Below are positions 11,563-23,765 of a stretch of 64,000 nucleotides of DNA, piece by piece. The notes below the pieces were generated by a model, which was not told the DNA's origin, searched no databases, and worked only from the letters and a program-made list of their open reading frames with translations. The DNA is taken from assembly GCA_032158295.1 (NCBI GenBank), contig CM063247.1:14114009-14178008 (forward strand), in the 5' to 3' direction. The stretch's first letter is position 1. Each line of letters opens with the position of its first letter. A program made the translations under genes and the position numbers. The stretch is from Pycnopodia helianthoides. Its lineage: Eukaryota > Echinodermata > Asteroidea > Forcipulatida > Asteriidae.

Positions 11563-11925
11563 TACGTATGTTTCTAAGCGCTAAAACCAGACTATATTCA
11601 GACTGACAAAAGAGGTGGGTTTTTAAGTAATGATTTGAAAATATCCAATGAAGGTGCTACTTGAATGGGGGTGGGTAGCTTGTTCCAAAGTGTTGGGGCT
11701 ATGCCCGAAAAGGCACGATCGCCATAGCGTGTCATGGTGCGGGGTCCCGGGGAAAGCTGGAAATGAGCGGTGGAAGAAGAGCGAAGTTTTTCGGGTAGCT
11801 GATGATAGTGAAGATGAACGAAGGGCTAACAGATCTTTGAGTAATCTAACTCAACCTTAATGACACATGGAGTAATTGCCAGAAATGGATCCGCATGTTG
11901 TTTTTTTCAAAATGGAGGTCGAACA

Positions 11926-12091
11926 CAGGCCTGGAATTTCATCTTGGAGAGGGAAAGGCCATTTTCATTTTGTAAAGGGCACTTCCATTGCAAAATCTTA
12001 AAGTCTATGGGAAAGTTTTGAAGGGGCACCAAGGCCAAGACTAGGGCAGCGAAGGCCATGGCCTCCGTGGCCTCCATGTAATTCCAGACCT
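11926..12091 (+). repeat. 165-bp repeat with inverted ends CAGGCCTGGAATT
   Basis: The ends CAGGCCTGGAATT and AATTCCAGACCTG are inverted. The interior GGGCACTTCCATTG, GGGAAAGTTTTGAAGGGG, CACCAAGGCCAAGAC and GGCCATGGCCTCC recurs at 16511, 41085 and 53543. Confidence 0.85.
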
Positions 12092-12464
12092 GCGAACATT
12101 GTAAAAGTTTTAAGAGATACACGTCCAAGACCCCCCCTTTTTTTTTTGCGGGGGCAGATGTTTGGTTCAAACCGATACTTACTTCACTGTGAACAATATT
12201 TCCTTCTAAACAGTGGTTGAGGGGAAAAGGGGTCATGTTAAAGGTGCTGCTACATTGTGTCGTCTCTACACAATGTGCGGGGGATGAGTTCTCGTATGAA
12301 TTGATCTGGAACTAACCTTATGAAGATCAATTATAATAGCGGACATTTAAATAGTGCCCGTATCGGCCAATTTTTGATGAAGATGGCAATCAAACATTAT
12401 TACCCCCATCATCACGGGGCCGTCTATTACTCCCATCACCGGGCCGTCTATTTCATTCCTTAAA

Positions 12465-12725
12465 CCATCTCAGCTCCCTTGGGAGTATACAGCCCGTGCT
12501 GCCAAGTGCGTAGCGCACTAATCTAAATCAATCACATGCACCATCTCTGCCCCCGCAGGTACCCATTTACCCCAGGGTGAAGAGCAGCAATTATAGTTTT
12601 TAAAGTGTCTTGCTCAAGGACACACGTGTCATGACCGAGATGCAAACCCGTACCCTGATGACTTAGCCACCAGAACTCCAGAGTCGTCCGGTGCACTGGA
12701 GTAGAGCACTCGGCCATAGCAAGCC
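12465..12725 (-). repeat. Leu-type SINE, minus strand
   Basis: The complement gives GGCCGAGTGCTCTACTCC, an anticodon arm with CTCTGGAGTTCTGGTGG, CGTGTCCTTGAGCAAGACAC, GGGTAAATGGGTACCTGCGG and GGGCTGTATACTCCC. The B box is damaged. Confidence 0.8.
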
Positions 12726-13198
12726 CTGATCAATCCAACTATCGCGATCTACAAGTTCTGCTTGTCGTAGGTACTACTACAGTATTTTTCTTGAAACTGG
12801 CGATTTGTGTTGAACACCTCGAACAGCTGTCTCTAAACTCTGTCCTGATTTAGTCTGGCTAGCTACATGCGTCGTTGATTCCTTCCAAACGTTTTATGTA
12901 AGACCAAAAGTCTACCCGCACACAATGGCTCAGTTGGCTTCAAATTCAAATCCAATAAGAACATTGAAAGAAAAACCTAAAGACTTTTCAATATTGATCT
13001 TAAATATGGAAATTGCCCAACACAAGGCTAGAAGGCCACTGAAGGTGAAGGCTAAAAAGAGAAACAGAGAAGAAGAGGAAACAAGTTGCAGGGAGAGGAA
13101 GGCAGGGGCCTTTCAAAACAAAACAAGCTATTTAGTATTTTTAAGAGATGTTAAGTTTGCATCGGAGATAAAGAATTTGATTTGTGTATTACTCACAC

Positions 13199-13330
13199 AC
13201 TAGTGTGTGTTAAGCACTGTATACTCAGTACTTTCCCGAGTTCTTCGAAAATGTCTGTAGAGTATTTTCACAAGACCGAGTTTACAGTGCTTAACACACA
13301 TCGGTTTATGGGTAAACACAAATACACATT
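13199..13330. repeat. Inverted repeat, SINE-tail related
   Basis: TGTGTGTTAAGCACTGTATA at 13203 and the complement of CAGTGCTTAACACACA near 13286 form the arms. CATCGGTTTATGGGTAAA resembles the tail of the element at 35741-36070. Confidence 0.6.
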
Positions 13331-14512
13331 CATTCCACTCTGTACAAATGCATCTATTAATTTAATTTATGTATGTAAAAAAAAATGGTCTTTTTTAACC
13401 ATTGTTTGTTATATACATCTTTTTGTTCAATAATTATCATTGTCATTCTTAAATTGTTATTAATTTACTTATTAACGAAAGGGACCAGGGCCTGTATACG
13501 CATTGGCTTTTTCCTGGTGCCCTCCATTTGTCACCATTTGTATATAATTCATGTATTGACAGATTGCCTAGTTGTGATATATGGAAACAAACCAAACCAA
13601 ACCAAACTTGATAGACAACAAAAACCTCAAAAATGTTATGTCGTTCATGACAGTACCTCTATAACAAACTTGTCGATCCATTTAGTGGCTCAACCCCGCA
13701 CACATCCACACAGACCAAATCCTAATCCTTCGGAAAGTTGCAGAAAAGATTGTGTGGGGATAAACTAATATCCAGTCAAGTTAAATCAATCCCCTCGATC
13801 CCCCCTCCTGCTGCCCAGCTGCGGCGTAACTTCAAGGCAACACGAGTCCAGCAACTTGACTCCAAACACTAACTAATCCAGAACAATAATCCACATTGCA
13901 GTAGTGACTCAATGCACAATCAACAGCTGGGTCTTCCTCTCTGCCCAGTTGGTGATGCTAAAAACTCACCCGTGATAAAGCAACACGTCAACTTACAACC
14001 AGGGACGTCGTCCAAAATCAAACTCAGTCCACAACAAGAATATTAATGCTGTCGACAGGCACTCTGTACCGAGTTGGTGTGCGGTACATGCTCGTCTTGT
14101 TGCTCTCAACTTTTCTCTAGTGAACAAACACTGAAAACAATTCAGTTGTAAAAACTGGCTTTTACTGTCCCCTACCTCACCCCTGAAAGATTGAAAAAGG
14201 AAAAATGCATTGGTCGAAAAAGAGAAAGAGTTTGGGAATACAATGGGTCTCTGTCAACTCCGTTGTCATTTCTTGGGTAGAAATATATTTTTTGTGACTT
14301 TTGGGGGGTCAATATGTGAAGGTTCTGTTGTTCAACTGCAGATCCTGAATTGGGCGCTTTATGAATAGGCTTACATATTGCTAGGGCGAAAAGACATAAA
14401 CTAGCCAACCAGACCATTCGGACATAATTGTTATCTGGTGTTTTCAACTTGCAGAGTTGAGAAATGAACCTCGGTCTTCAAAAACAAAGATAGAATTGAA
14501 GAAGTGACAAAC

Positions 14513-14588
14513 CTTATGAGGCGATGAGCCATCAGGAACAGCCAGCCTCTTCACGCCCGTCTCTTGCTGCGTCTCTAAGCCCGTTTTC
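14513..14588 (-). CDS. Exon f: short 25-residue linker exon
   Basis: This exon is too short for simple ORF searches. It lies between acceptor TGCGCTGACAG and donor GTTTGTC. Its 76 bases are one base completing an Arg codon from exon e plus 25 codons: KTGLETQQETGVKRLAVPDG then SSPHK. Only this frame is open; the other two meet stops or break the junction phases. It sits alone between a 21.7 kb and a 9 kb intron, so it could be a cassette exon. Because its phases are 1 (in) and 0 (out), skipping it would shift the reading frame into exon g. There is no domain call. The evidence is splice sites plus phase fit. Confidence 0.68.
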
Positions 14589-15191
14589 CTGTCAGCGCAA
14601 AAAAATCAAAATGTATACAACGAGGAAATTACTTGACTGCATTTATCTTTTATAAATAAACCGTTTAAACTACTAATTCTGAGAGCATGATGACATCGCA
14701 TTAAGGTTTTTTTTTTTTTAAGTTACATAGATTCAACTGACAAGGCAACCAGGATGCATCATTATTCACACTTAACAACCGACCAATTTCTTTTAAATTC
14801 GGGAAAACTCTTTCACTCAAGATAAGGGAGTTATTTTAAGAAACAAGTACAATTTTAATGTGGGACTTATCAACATGTAACTGATCACAGTATCACTACT
14901 CATCTGCGAAAGTTTATTCACCGTTAAGCGGACATGTTTTTGATAGATGAATTTGGAAGTTTAAAGTTTTCGTTTTGAAAGCTTATTGATTCTTCGAGGA
15001 TAATAACTACTGTATGCAGCAACATTTGAGTTTTTGACGAACAAGTTTGAGGAACTTTCCTGAAATTTGTAAAAACTTATGGTTGTTAAGGTAGTTATAG
15101 AATGTTGGGACAACTGTTTAACTTTTTGTTACTACATTGGTTGAGTATTTTTTGTACCTCCCAGATGTTACAATTCAGCAGTGTTGTAACC

Positions 15192-15311
15192 AAGTCATTT
15201 TTTCTCAAGTTAAGTCAAGTTTTTGTCCAAGTCAAGTCAAGTCAAGTCAAGTTCTTGTCTAAGTCAAGTCAAGTCAAGTTCTTGTCTAAGTCAAGTCAAG
15301 TCGTAAGTCAC
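15192..15311 (+). repeat. AAGTC-rich minisatellite
   Basis: Runs of (CAAGT)n are interrupted by TTCTTGTCTAAG about every 30-35 bp, a two-level tandem array. Confidence 0.85.
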
Positions 15312-15390
15312 AAAAATTGGCAACTCGAGTCCAACTCATCGACTCGAGTCAACAAACACTGCAATTTAGGAGGTTTACAGACTGTGCATC

Positions 15391-15952
15391 ACTAGAAATA
15401 CAAAACTACAGGTTTGGACACAATGTGGACTAGTTCTTTCTCCTTTTGGTGATTGCTTTCCTTCTTCCAAGAAAATTGAAAACGCTCTGACAGGAGATTT
15501 TAAGAAGATCGCGAAACCAGAAATACACAACTACAGTTTTGGACACAATGTGGACTAGTTCTTTCTCCATTTGGTGACTGCTTCCCTTCTTCCAAGAAAA
15601 TTGAAAATGCTCCAGGAGATTTTAAAGAAAATCCCAAAACCAGGACAAAAACCCTGAGAAATCATGCACCCGCCTGATGGCATTGAAAGTACAGTATTAC
15701 TGCTGTTTTATCCATTGGTTTAGTTCATCAAGAGAAAGACTACAGGCTTGGGACACAATGTGGACTAGTTCTTTCTCCTTTTTGGTGACTGTTTTACTTC
15801 ATCCAAGAAAATTTTAAAACGCTCCAGGAGATTTTAAAGAAAATCCCGAAACCAGGGAAAAAAAACCTGAGAAATCACAGCCTGCTTGATGGCATTGAAA
15901 GTACAGTATTACTGATCCTTTATCCATCGGTTTAATTTATCGATAGAAAGAA
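15391..15952 (+). repeat. Tandem array, three copies of about 130-215 bp
   Basis: GGACACAATGTGGACTAGTT recurs at about 15416, 15541 and 15752, each followed by CTTTCTCC..TTTGGTGA, CCAAGAAAATT and GGAGATTTTAA. Copies 2 and 3 also share CTGATGGCATTGAAAGTACA. Confidence 0.88.
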
Positions 15953-16510
15953 AGGAGAATCTGAGATGATAAAAGCTGGCACTGACAGTATCCCATCACA
16001 TCCCTATGGAATCAGGAACATCCTCTCCAAGGGGAGATTAAGGATGCAATACAAGGGTGTTAACACTTCCTGCTCCTTCAAATAAAATAAATTATTGGAG
16101 ATAGATTCAGGACGAGGAGACAATTTTCAATCTTCATCAACGTCCCGTTTAGGAAGTTTGAAAAAGCTTGCCGTTAAAACGCTTAATAACGCTGTTCCAC
16201 ATCCATCAGAATCATGTAATCTGGTGTAGTTAAATGCATGAGTGTTTGGACTTTGACGTGATTGGCATGCCCGGATTGCAAACTTAGGGAAGGTTGGGTA
16301 CTGAAACTCAAAGCTATCAGTTCAGGGGATTGGCTAGTGAGCATTTATCTGGCTGTTCAATGTCCATTTGTTTTGTAACCGTTGTTTCGACTCTAAGTGT
16401 GCTTATGATTGTAATGTGATTTTGTAATGTGCATTTCTCACATGCATTGCATTATGACTTGTTTTTGCTGTATTTCTTACTTTTAGGACGTTTAATTACG
16501 TGATTTTTTT

Positions 16511-16672
16511 CAGGCATGAAATTTTTTTCTTGGAGAGGGCAAAGCCATTTTCAATTTGTAAAGGGCACTTCCATTGGAACATCTTAAAGACTATGGGAAA
16601 GTTTTGAAGGGCACCAAGGCCAAGACCAGGTTCCACAGAGGCCATGGCCTCTGTGGAACCTGGATCAAATCT
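16511..16672 (+). repeat. CAGGCCTGGAATT-family repeat
   Basis: Same interior as 11926-12091 (GGGCACTTCCATTGG, GGGAAAGTTTTGAAGGGC, CCAAGGCCAAGACC, GGCCATGGCCTCTG). The ends are diverged. Confidence 0.82.
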
Positions 16673-16686
16673 GCACACATTCAGGT

Positions 16687-16790
16687 GGTGAGAATGGCAT
16701 AGCGGTTGGTTCCCTGCCTCTCATCTCTGTGGAACCCGGCTCGAATCCCCTTTGGACTGTTCGTGCATGGGAGGGGTTTTATACATTACA
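16687..16790 (+). repeat. tRNA-like SINE head fragment
   Basis: GGCATAGCGGTTGGTTCCCTGCC resembles a tRNA A-box region and CGGCTCGAATCCC resembles a B box. It is related to, but not the same as, the head at 40160. Confidence 0.45.
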
Positions 16791-18665
16791 ACATGGCAGA
16801 GGGCAAAGCTGCAAACATTGAGATGTTTCTCATAACCAGAGTCACCCCCATCTTCCAAGAAGACATTTAACACAAAGTTCCTCCTCTTCAACACCATGCT
16901 AAGCTTCAATACAAGTGATGACAATTGTTTTCAAATTGAAACAGACCTCTGACCAAACTACAAGCAAAAATACGAGCTGTAGAACAACAAAAATATTTAC
17001 CCTCGTACCGATAGACTCGCTATACCATTTCCTCAAATCATCATCAATGACTAAGAACCCCCCCATCCCATTGTATGTACTTAATTTCTCTGACCCACTC
17101 AGCACACTGCATATCCTCCTCGGCCACAGGCACTAATTAACCATCCAGCTAGGATTGGCTAAACAAGTTGGCATTCCACCAACTCTCAAGTTACCTAGTT
17201 GTACGATGTCAACGAGGACAATACGCCAAGCATTTCAGTCCTCGCTATTTTGGGATAACCAGCAGTGACTAAAAAGAAATGATTCACAAATCTAAAAATA
17301 CTTTATTAAAAACTGCAATATTTCTGATTCTAATTAGAGGCCATGTATGTACATATTTATCATTATTTTTCCTGTCTATTGTCTCAGCTATGGTTTGCAA
17401 TGGGGTACTTTTCGGATGCCAGGTGGCAGCAGACTTAGCAGGTAAATCCATTGTTCTTGGCAATGTGCGCACGCTTAGAACTACGTAAGCAATGGAATTT
17501 TACCTGGTACACCTGCTGCCATCTAGCATTCAATAGTCTCCCATTGATTTCAGACAGAAGTCATATGTCTTTTTCATTGCCGAGGTAATGTCGGATATCT
17601 GTATACATGCGGCAACAAAGATGTTTTCCCCCTCAAAATCTGCAGCCATGTTTCAAGACAGTACTCTTGGTTTTCTTTTGAAGTGATCACGACTACTTGT
17701 AGCTGATAATAATTTTGAATATTAACTATTTGTCCAACTTTTCCATCTGGAACAACAAGAGAGACTTTAACATTACTAGCCTTTAAAAAAACCAGTCAAC
17801 TTGAAATTGTAACGCAAAAACTATTACTACAAAAACTGGTATACTGAGCAAATGCTAATCGAGAAAGCCAGCAGTATTTACCAGTTAAACACATGGTGTT
17901 TGGACAATGACCTGGTCCCACTAAGCAAGAACTATTTAAGTGTTTAGCGAATCTGAAAGCCGTGTCGGGATTGGGCTACGGCTTGGGCTGGATTGCCGCT
18001 TCATCATGCGGTGAAGTATAGGACGTCCATAGCAACACCCTTTAACAACAGTCGTAGCCGCAACAGCAGCCTCCGATTCGGGTACGGCTTTCAGTTAATA
18101 AGGAGGAAGTATTACAAAGAGTAATCTATATTAATTTTTGGGGTCTATTCATGGTAACTTAAGAGGACCCTAGTGGTGCATTTTGTTGAGGCCATCAGAC
18201 TGCTGGGTCCTACAACCATGACACAGAACAAAAATTACTAAAAATGTAAAAAAAATGTGAAGTCTGGAGGGGACATGAGTGACAGTGTTCCAGTAGGCGT
18301 GCCTACTGTTCAAGAAAAAACATTCAGATATAGGATACCCTTTTGACAAGTAGAAGACGGAGGTTAGGGTGTACAAGCAGCTCACATTACACACTTGTAG
18401 TCGGGGAGTTAAAAAATGATTTTATAACTAGGCGAGAGAACACATGTATAAAATAACGGGGCAGGTTTGAAGTAAATCAAAATCAGATCTCTGCAGGAAA
18501 CTCTCTAAATTGATTCCAAATTTCCTGCCCGAGTGGAGAGGTTCCAGACTCTAGAGTTCAGCTCTTGAAGGATTTTCTGGTCGATCAGTTTCAAGGGGAA
18601 ACGGTGCTTCATTCAGTGTCAGACCTGTCAATAGGTGAAGTTTTCTTTACGACAACCATCCCAGC

Positions 18666-19393
18666 TTGATGAGATTGCCTCGTGCTGAGACGGAGACGAA
18701 GGGATGGGGGATTGAGGAGAGGCCGTCCTACCTGACCTCTGAGAAATCCATGTCCTAACAGAAGGTGTTGTCGCCGCCTTAAAAAAAATGACACAACTGA
18801 CTTTGCGAGTCAACTTGAGTATGTTTACGCAGTGTTATGTCTTGGTGCTGGAGACTGAGACGAAGGGAGTGGGGGGATTGAGGAGAGGCCGTCCTACCTG
18901 GACACTCTGAGAAAATCCCCTATGGTCCTAACAGGAAGGTGTTGTCGCCGCCATAAAAAAAAAATGACACAACTGACTTTGCGGAGATCAACTTGAGATA
19001 TGTTTCGCAGGTGTTATGTCTTGGTGCTGGAGACTGAGACGAAGGGAGTGGGGGGATTGAGGAGAGGCCGTCCTACCTGGACACTCTGAGAAAATCCCCT
19101 ATGGTCCTAACAGGAAGGTGTTGTCCGCAGCCATCAAAAAAAAATGACACAACTGACTTTGTAGAGATCAACTTGAGATAGTTTCGCAGGTGTTATGTCT
19201 TGGTGCTGGCAGGCTGGAACAAAGGGAGGTTGGGGATTGAGGAGAGGAGAGGTCGTACTAGCTGGACACTCTGAGGAATACACCCAATGTCTTAACAGGA
19301 AGGTGTTGTCGCCGCCATCAAACAAAAATGACACAAGTTTGACTTTGCGGGGGATAAACTTGAGATGTGTTTCGCAGGTGTTTATGTCTTGAG
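18666..19393 (+). repeat. Satellite-like array, about 180 bp x 4
   Basis: CTTGGTGCTGG recurs at 18840, 19020 and 19199 (periods 180 and 179). Each unit has GAGACGAAGGGA, GGGGATTGAGGAGAGG, AGGTGTTGTCGCCGCC and AATGACACAACTGACTTTG. The first unit is about 20 bp shorter. Confidence 0.92.
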
Positions 19394-20607
19394 CGCTCTA
19401 CCTTGCACTGCTTGACCGATCAATAATTTTTTCCTTTTTTTTGTGAAGTTGTGATACAAGACTTTTCTGATGGACTTGGACATGTGGAAATAGCTTGCTT
19501 CTAACAGGAACACTTAGTTAACGATCTCAATTTACTGTACCTTTACTTGATTCGTATTTTGGAGGGGAAAACAGGTTATTTGCATCCTCTGCCCTAATCA
19601 CATGACTGCGTTTACTTCTTGTGCTGGAAACAACGTAGGATTTAGAAGAAATGGGCTGATCTTATACTGGCATTTGCCCGTTTCCAAAAAGTTGTAGGCA
19701 TTAGTACTGGGCTACGGGTTTTAATGATTGAAAAAGTGATTTCACAAGATTGACTATTCAGTTACTTGTGTGTTTAAGACGAATCTTAGGGTTATGAGAG
19801 TTTGGTTCCTGATTTCATAGACCTCTTTATTCAGAAGCTTGATTTGAAGCGGGGGACCGTTCATAAACAATACGTATAAACAATACAGTATGCTGCTCGT
19901 TGCAAGACATTTTGGCTGGTCCCTTAATACCCCCCAGTCTGGGTCTTGTTATTTACAGCCCCCGTGTTCCTGGTGGGGGTTGGGGTTGGGGTTAACATGG
20001 AAACAAACATACACTGCATGAGAGAGAGAGAGAGAGAAACACCCCTTCATTTACGGCTAATATTCGGAGTCCGTACCTAGTCCCGTCTAGGTCTAATAAC
20101 CAACACCCACTCAGGGGGGGATTGTTGACTGCCTCCAGACTTATTTCCCTGCATCTAAAAGACAGCGGATATTTTATTTACCGCGTGATTCTCATCTGAA
20201 AGACAATTTAACCTTTTCTGATCGGAAATGGTGGCTAACTCCATGAATCCTGATTACTTAACAAACAAATATAATAAAAGAATGAAGCTCCATGCCGAGA
20301 AGATTATTTTGAAGAAGGCGGGGTTGCATCTAGGTTATTTCTTCATCGATGAAGGGGGGGGCTTTTTTTTTTACAATATCTTGAAATCTTAGCTTGAGCT
20401 CGGGCGACTGTTAATGAAATCTGGGAAAAAACACTTGTTCTTTAAACTTTAAAGTAATTTCATACATCGTAGGTTTCCTTGGATTGATTCCAAGTTCTTC
20501 AAGTTTCCCTGAAATACTCATTTCACTTAACTGGAAAATCCAATCACCTGGGTGTTTAGGTTCTGAGTTACCAGTGTGCTCTAATTCTGTTTTCCTACAT
20601 TAATGTT

Positions 20608-20983
20608 TTAAAGGGAGAGTGCACCTTTGGTAATTACTCCCCAAATTTAATGAGCATAAAAACTTACTTGGCAAAAAAGGACTGCAGCTGTTGATAATGT
20701 AGAACATTCTGAGAAACTATTCCCTTCAAAGGAATGTGGTTTTAGAGAGAGGGATTCAAAAACATTTCAATCTGAGAAACATTTCATGCATGAAACGTTT
20801 CTCAACCTGAGAAACATTTCATGCATGAAACATTTCTCAGAATGTGTTTTTCCAATTATGGATATTTCTTCCTGTGTGGACAAATAACCACTCCAGATTT
20901 TTGGCGATATCTCAATGCTACCGCGGGTTAGTTTTATATGGGATTAAAACAATCAAACGGTTTCAAACACTAAAAGTATACTT
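20608..20983 (+). repeat. TTAA-bounded MITE with doubled internal palindrome
   Basis: Starts TTAAAGGGAGAGTGCACC and ends near ACTAAAAGTATAC. At 20781-20841 the hairpin word GAGAAACATTTCATGCATGA is present twice in tandem. Confidence 0.75.
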
Positions 20984-22006
20984 GGCATTTCATGCTCATG
21001 AAAGTTGCACGACAGCGTTTTTATCCAAGAGTACTTCATCTGCACATCGATATCCATGTAGTATCGATATCGATATTCAATTTTCATCCAGTGAGACTTA
21101 GAATACTCGTTTAATAATTTGGGAGCAACGATCTTGGCATGCAATGCATACCTGAAATTAACTTTTGAAAAGCCGAGGCAAATATTTTGTCAAGGAGAAC
21201 CTTCAGCTTCTATCGGATCAATATACTTTGTAGGGGTATCCAGATCGAGACTGGTGCGGTAACAGAAGCAATGGCTTTGTGAACATCTTTAACACCTTTC
21301 CATAAAAAAAGCCACAGTACAAGTATGTGAAAGTATATAGCAATCTATATACATGTACATGGTCTATACATGTACTGTACTACAAAAGGTGAAGCAACAG
21401 TTCCCACTCTTACAATCGTACATGTTTGACACGCACATGAAGAACTCCCAACCGTTATCCATAATCATGTAAGCTTGTATACCCAAGGCGAATACAGCAT
21501 GGAAATTACTAATCTGAGTCTGGGCTCATGCTAAAGGTCACCCCGTCAATGAAAATACCAAAATACACGATAAAAATGTTAAGTAAACCTGACTGATATC
21601 AAACATGAAAAAGAGGTGAATGACAGCCAGCTTAACAAAGTGTTACTGTACCAAGGTACTTTTGTATGTAAACACTTCCGACTGTAAACACAAACCTTGT
21701 ACATGTATCGTACACGATAACGATTGCCCCAAAAAAGAATGGTACAGCACTACTGAAAGCCTCATTTTTTATATTTGTCACCAACACTCTCTGCACTTTA
21801 CTAACCACAGAAACATTTCAGCTCCAGAGTAGTATTTGTCTGGGAGGAAATACTGACTGAAAGTGCCCCATCAAAACATTTCCTTCCCAGAAGTAACTGT
21901 TTTAAAGTTGTTATGTGGAAAGTGTGACTACCAATGGTGACGATTCTCACCAAATTTTCTAACAATTTGAGTACGCATTATTAAAAAAAAAAAACGGACA
22001 CATCTT

Positions 22007-22199
22007 GGCCCAATTTCATAGAGCTGCTTAAGCAGAGAATATTGCTCAACAGTTTTCTGCCACGCAAAAATGTGCAGGATACCAGTCATATATTGTAAAA
22101 TGTTACATGGTATTTTGGCTGGGAACCTTAAATCTGGTAAGCATAATGTTGCTGTGCTAAGCTACTTTTTGTGCTGAAGCAGTTCTATGAAATTGGGCC
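22007..22199 (-). repeat. CWG-type palindromic MITE, full length 193 bp
   Basis: The ends GGCCCAATTTCATAGAGCTG and its complement are inverted. Flanks are CTT/ATA, so the target duplication is not preserved. Confidence 0.85.
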
Positions 22200-22281
22200 A
22201 TATACAGTCCCTTTAACTGTAAAAATCTGAATCCATTAAGCTACTTTATCACTTGGATGGAACCGCAAAAAGAGCTACCTG

Positions 22282-22526
22282 GGCCCAATTTCATGGCTCT
22301 GCTAACCGCCGAATTCTGCGCTTGCCATCACCATTCTTTGCTCACGGGGCAGCCACTGAATTTCTGCACTAGCTGTGTAAGCAAAAAATGACTAGGTAGG
22401 TGGACTAGGCACGCGCACAAGCAGAAATTCCCTGCTTGCCTGTAAAATACGCTTGACGTAAGCACGGAATTCCCTGCTTTCGTAAGCGCCGATTCTTCAC
22501 GGTAAGCAGAGCCATGAAATTGGGCC
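22282..22526 (+). repeat. CWG MITE subfamily 2 (GGCTCTGC), 245 bp
   Basis: The end GGCCCAATTTCATGGCTCTG is inverted at the right. Flanks are CTG (22279-22281) and CAG (22527-22529). Shares the interior TTCTGCGCTTGCC with 42990. Confidence 0.85.
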
Positions 22527-23555
22527 CAGATGGCTTCCTAAACCTGAACCTGTCATAAACGTTGCTCATTGGAATATTTAGCTTACCTTTTCGGAAAGAG
22601 ACTTCGGGGAAACATGGTGCAGTCAAGTTCCACTCCAAACCCAAACTGTCCCACCTTTTGATTGCATATATCCTGCTAGCATTTAAAAAAACTTCTCCGT
22701 TTTTTCTCAAATAAATCTATAAATGGGACCTACGCTTAGAAGTACGTAACAATCCCCCACGATGTCTGCATGTGTTGGCAGTTTGGCACCCATCCCAGAT
22801 TAGGGTTTATTTTCTGCTTGTTAGTACATCGTACCCACTACTCACTCGGCGACCGGCGACAATAGCTGACAAACCCCAACAGTGAGGTGTTTCCACTCAA
22901 ATGCCAACCGAGTGTAAATGCAACTGAACAGCTTTCAGCAGTGGGGGCTCTCTTATCCCCAGTGCAAACAAATCTCAGCCAATGCCCAGCTATTGTCATT
23001 GTGCATCTCTGCGGTTAAAATGCCGGTGTACTCTGGTCAGCTGGTTTGGGATTGAGGGGGTGCTTGTCCTCTTTTGTTCCGCTTGAATAACAGAATTCAT
23101 TAAAATAACTGTAAAGCCTCATTACGTATTTACAAAGGACGCAGTAATTGCCCTCAAAATCACTTAACAGTGGACAAGCTGCCCTGCAATTCACAGGATC
23201 ATTCCTATAACTGTCTTACATAAATGACAAGTAACCTTAATGAAAATAATTAATGTTCATACCGAAGTTACATTTGCTAATTGATTCATGAATATAACAG
23301 CTTTCTAAAACTGGAGCCACCTACAACAAGACAATAGCAAACTATATTTTGCAAAAACTGTTAAATGGCTAAACATTTTGACCCTAAAGTGGAGTCTTTC
23401 TCAAATGCTAAAACTTAACCGATGTCAGTATAAAGAGAAGACAAAACTACTCCATCTACATGTATCTGCTCACTTTCTTCACTTTTTTTTCCAGCTAAAA
23501 TATAACTCTTCCCTGTAAATCCAGTGCTATATTTTGTACATACATCACCTCAAAT

Positions 23556-23765
23556 TTAAACCACTAACTTTTTTAGTGACTGGCCAGGAGACCAGTTTAA
23601 TAGCTTGTCATTTCATAGTCCATCAGGTTTTTCACCATGTTCACTAGTCCACATTTTAAGAAATAGGGAGCTTTTCAACACTGAACTAGCCAGCCGGACC
23701 ACTTGGAGTCGACTGGTCCTCAGGTGTTTTAACTAGCTATTTGGCCAGCGGACCACTGTTAAGGG
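23556..23765 (+). repeat. Dispersed repeat, GAACTAGCCAGCCGGACCAC family
   Basis: Contains TTAGTGACTGGCC, CTTTTCAACACTGAACTAGC, CCGGACCACTTGGAG and GGCCAGCGGACCACTGTTAA. Copies occur at 25310, 27710, 48545 and 62948. Confidence 0.78.

Larger units (their letters stand above)
10988..11870 (+). repeat. Older dispersed repeat split by a nested MITE
   Basis: The left piece (TAATAATTACAACATTTATAG) and the right piece from 11563 (TTTCTAAGCGCTAAAACC ... AGGTGGGTTTTTAAG ... CAAAGTGTTGGGGCTATG) read as one element once the MITE at 11020-11562 is removed. The identity of the element is unknown. Confidence 0.5.
5548..14512 (-). other. Intron between exons g and f (9 kb)
   Basis: Filled with SINE pieces, TTAA and CWG MITEs and the nested insertion at 10988-11870. 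Stretches not assigned to repeats include 5858-7030, 7211-7898, 8273-9329, 10266-10987 and 13331-14512. Within them 7555-7745 and 10320-10640 look unique and slightly less AT-rich (see findings). No exon seen. Confidence 0.6.

Noticed and set aside
13385..13768. 127-residue plus-strand frame
   Set aside because: Low-complexity hydrophobic and Asn/Lys/Pro runs in AT-rich intron; no recognisable domain or splice signals.
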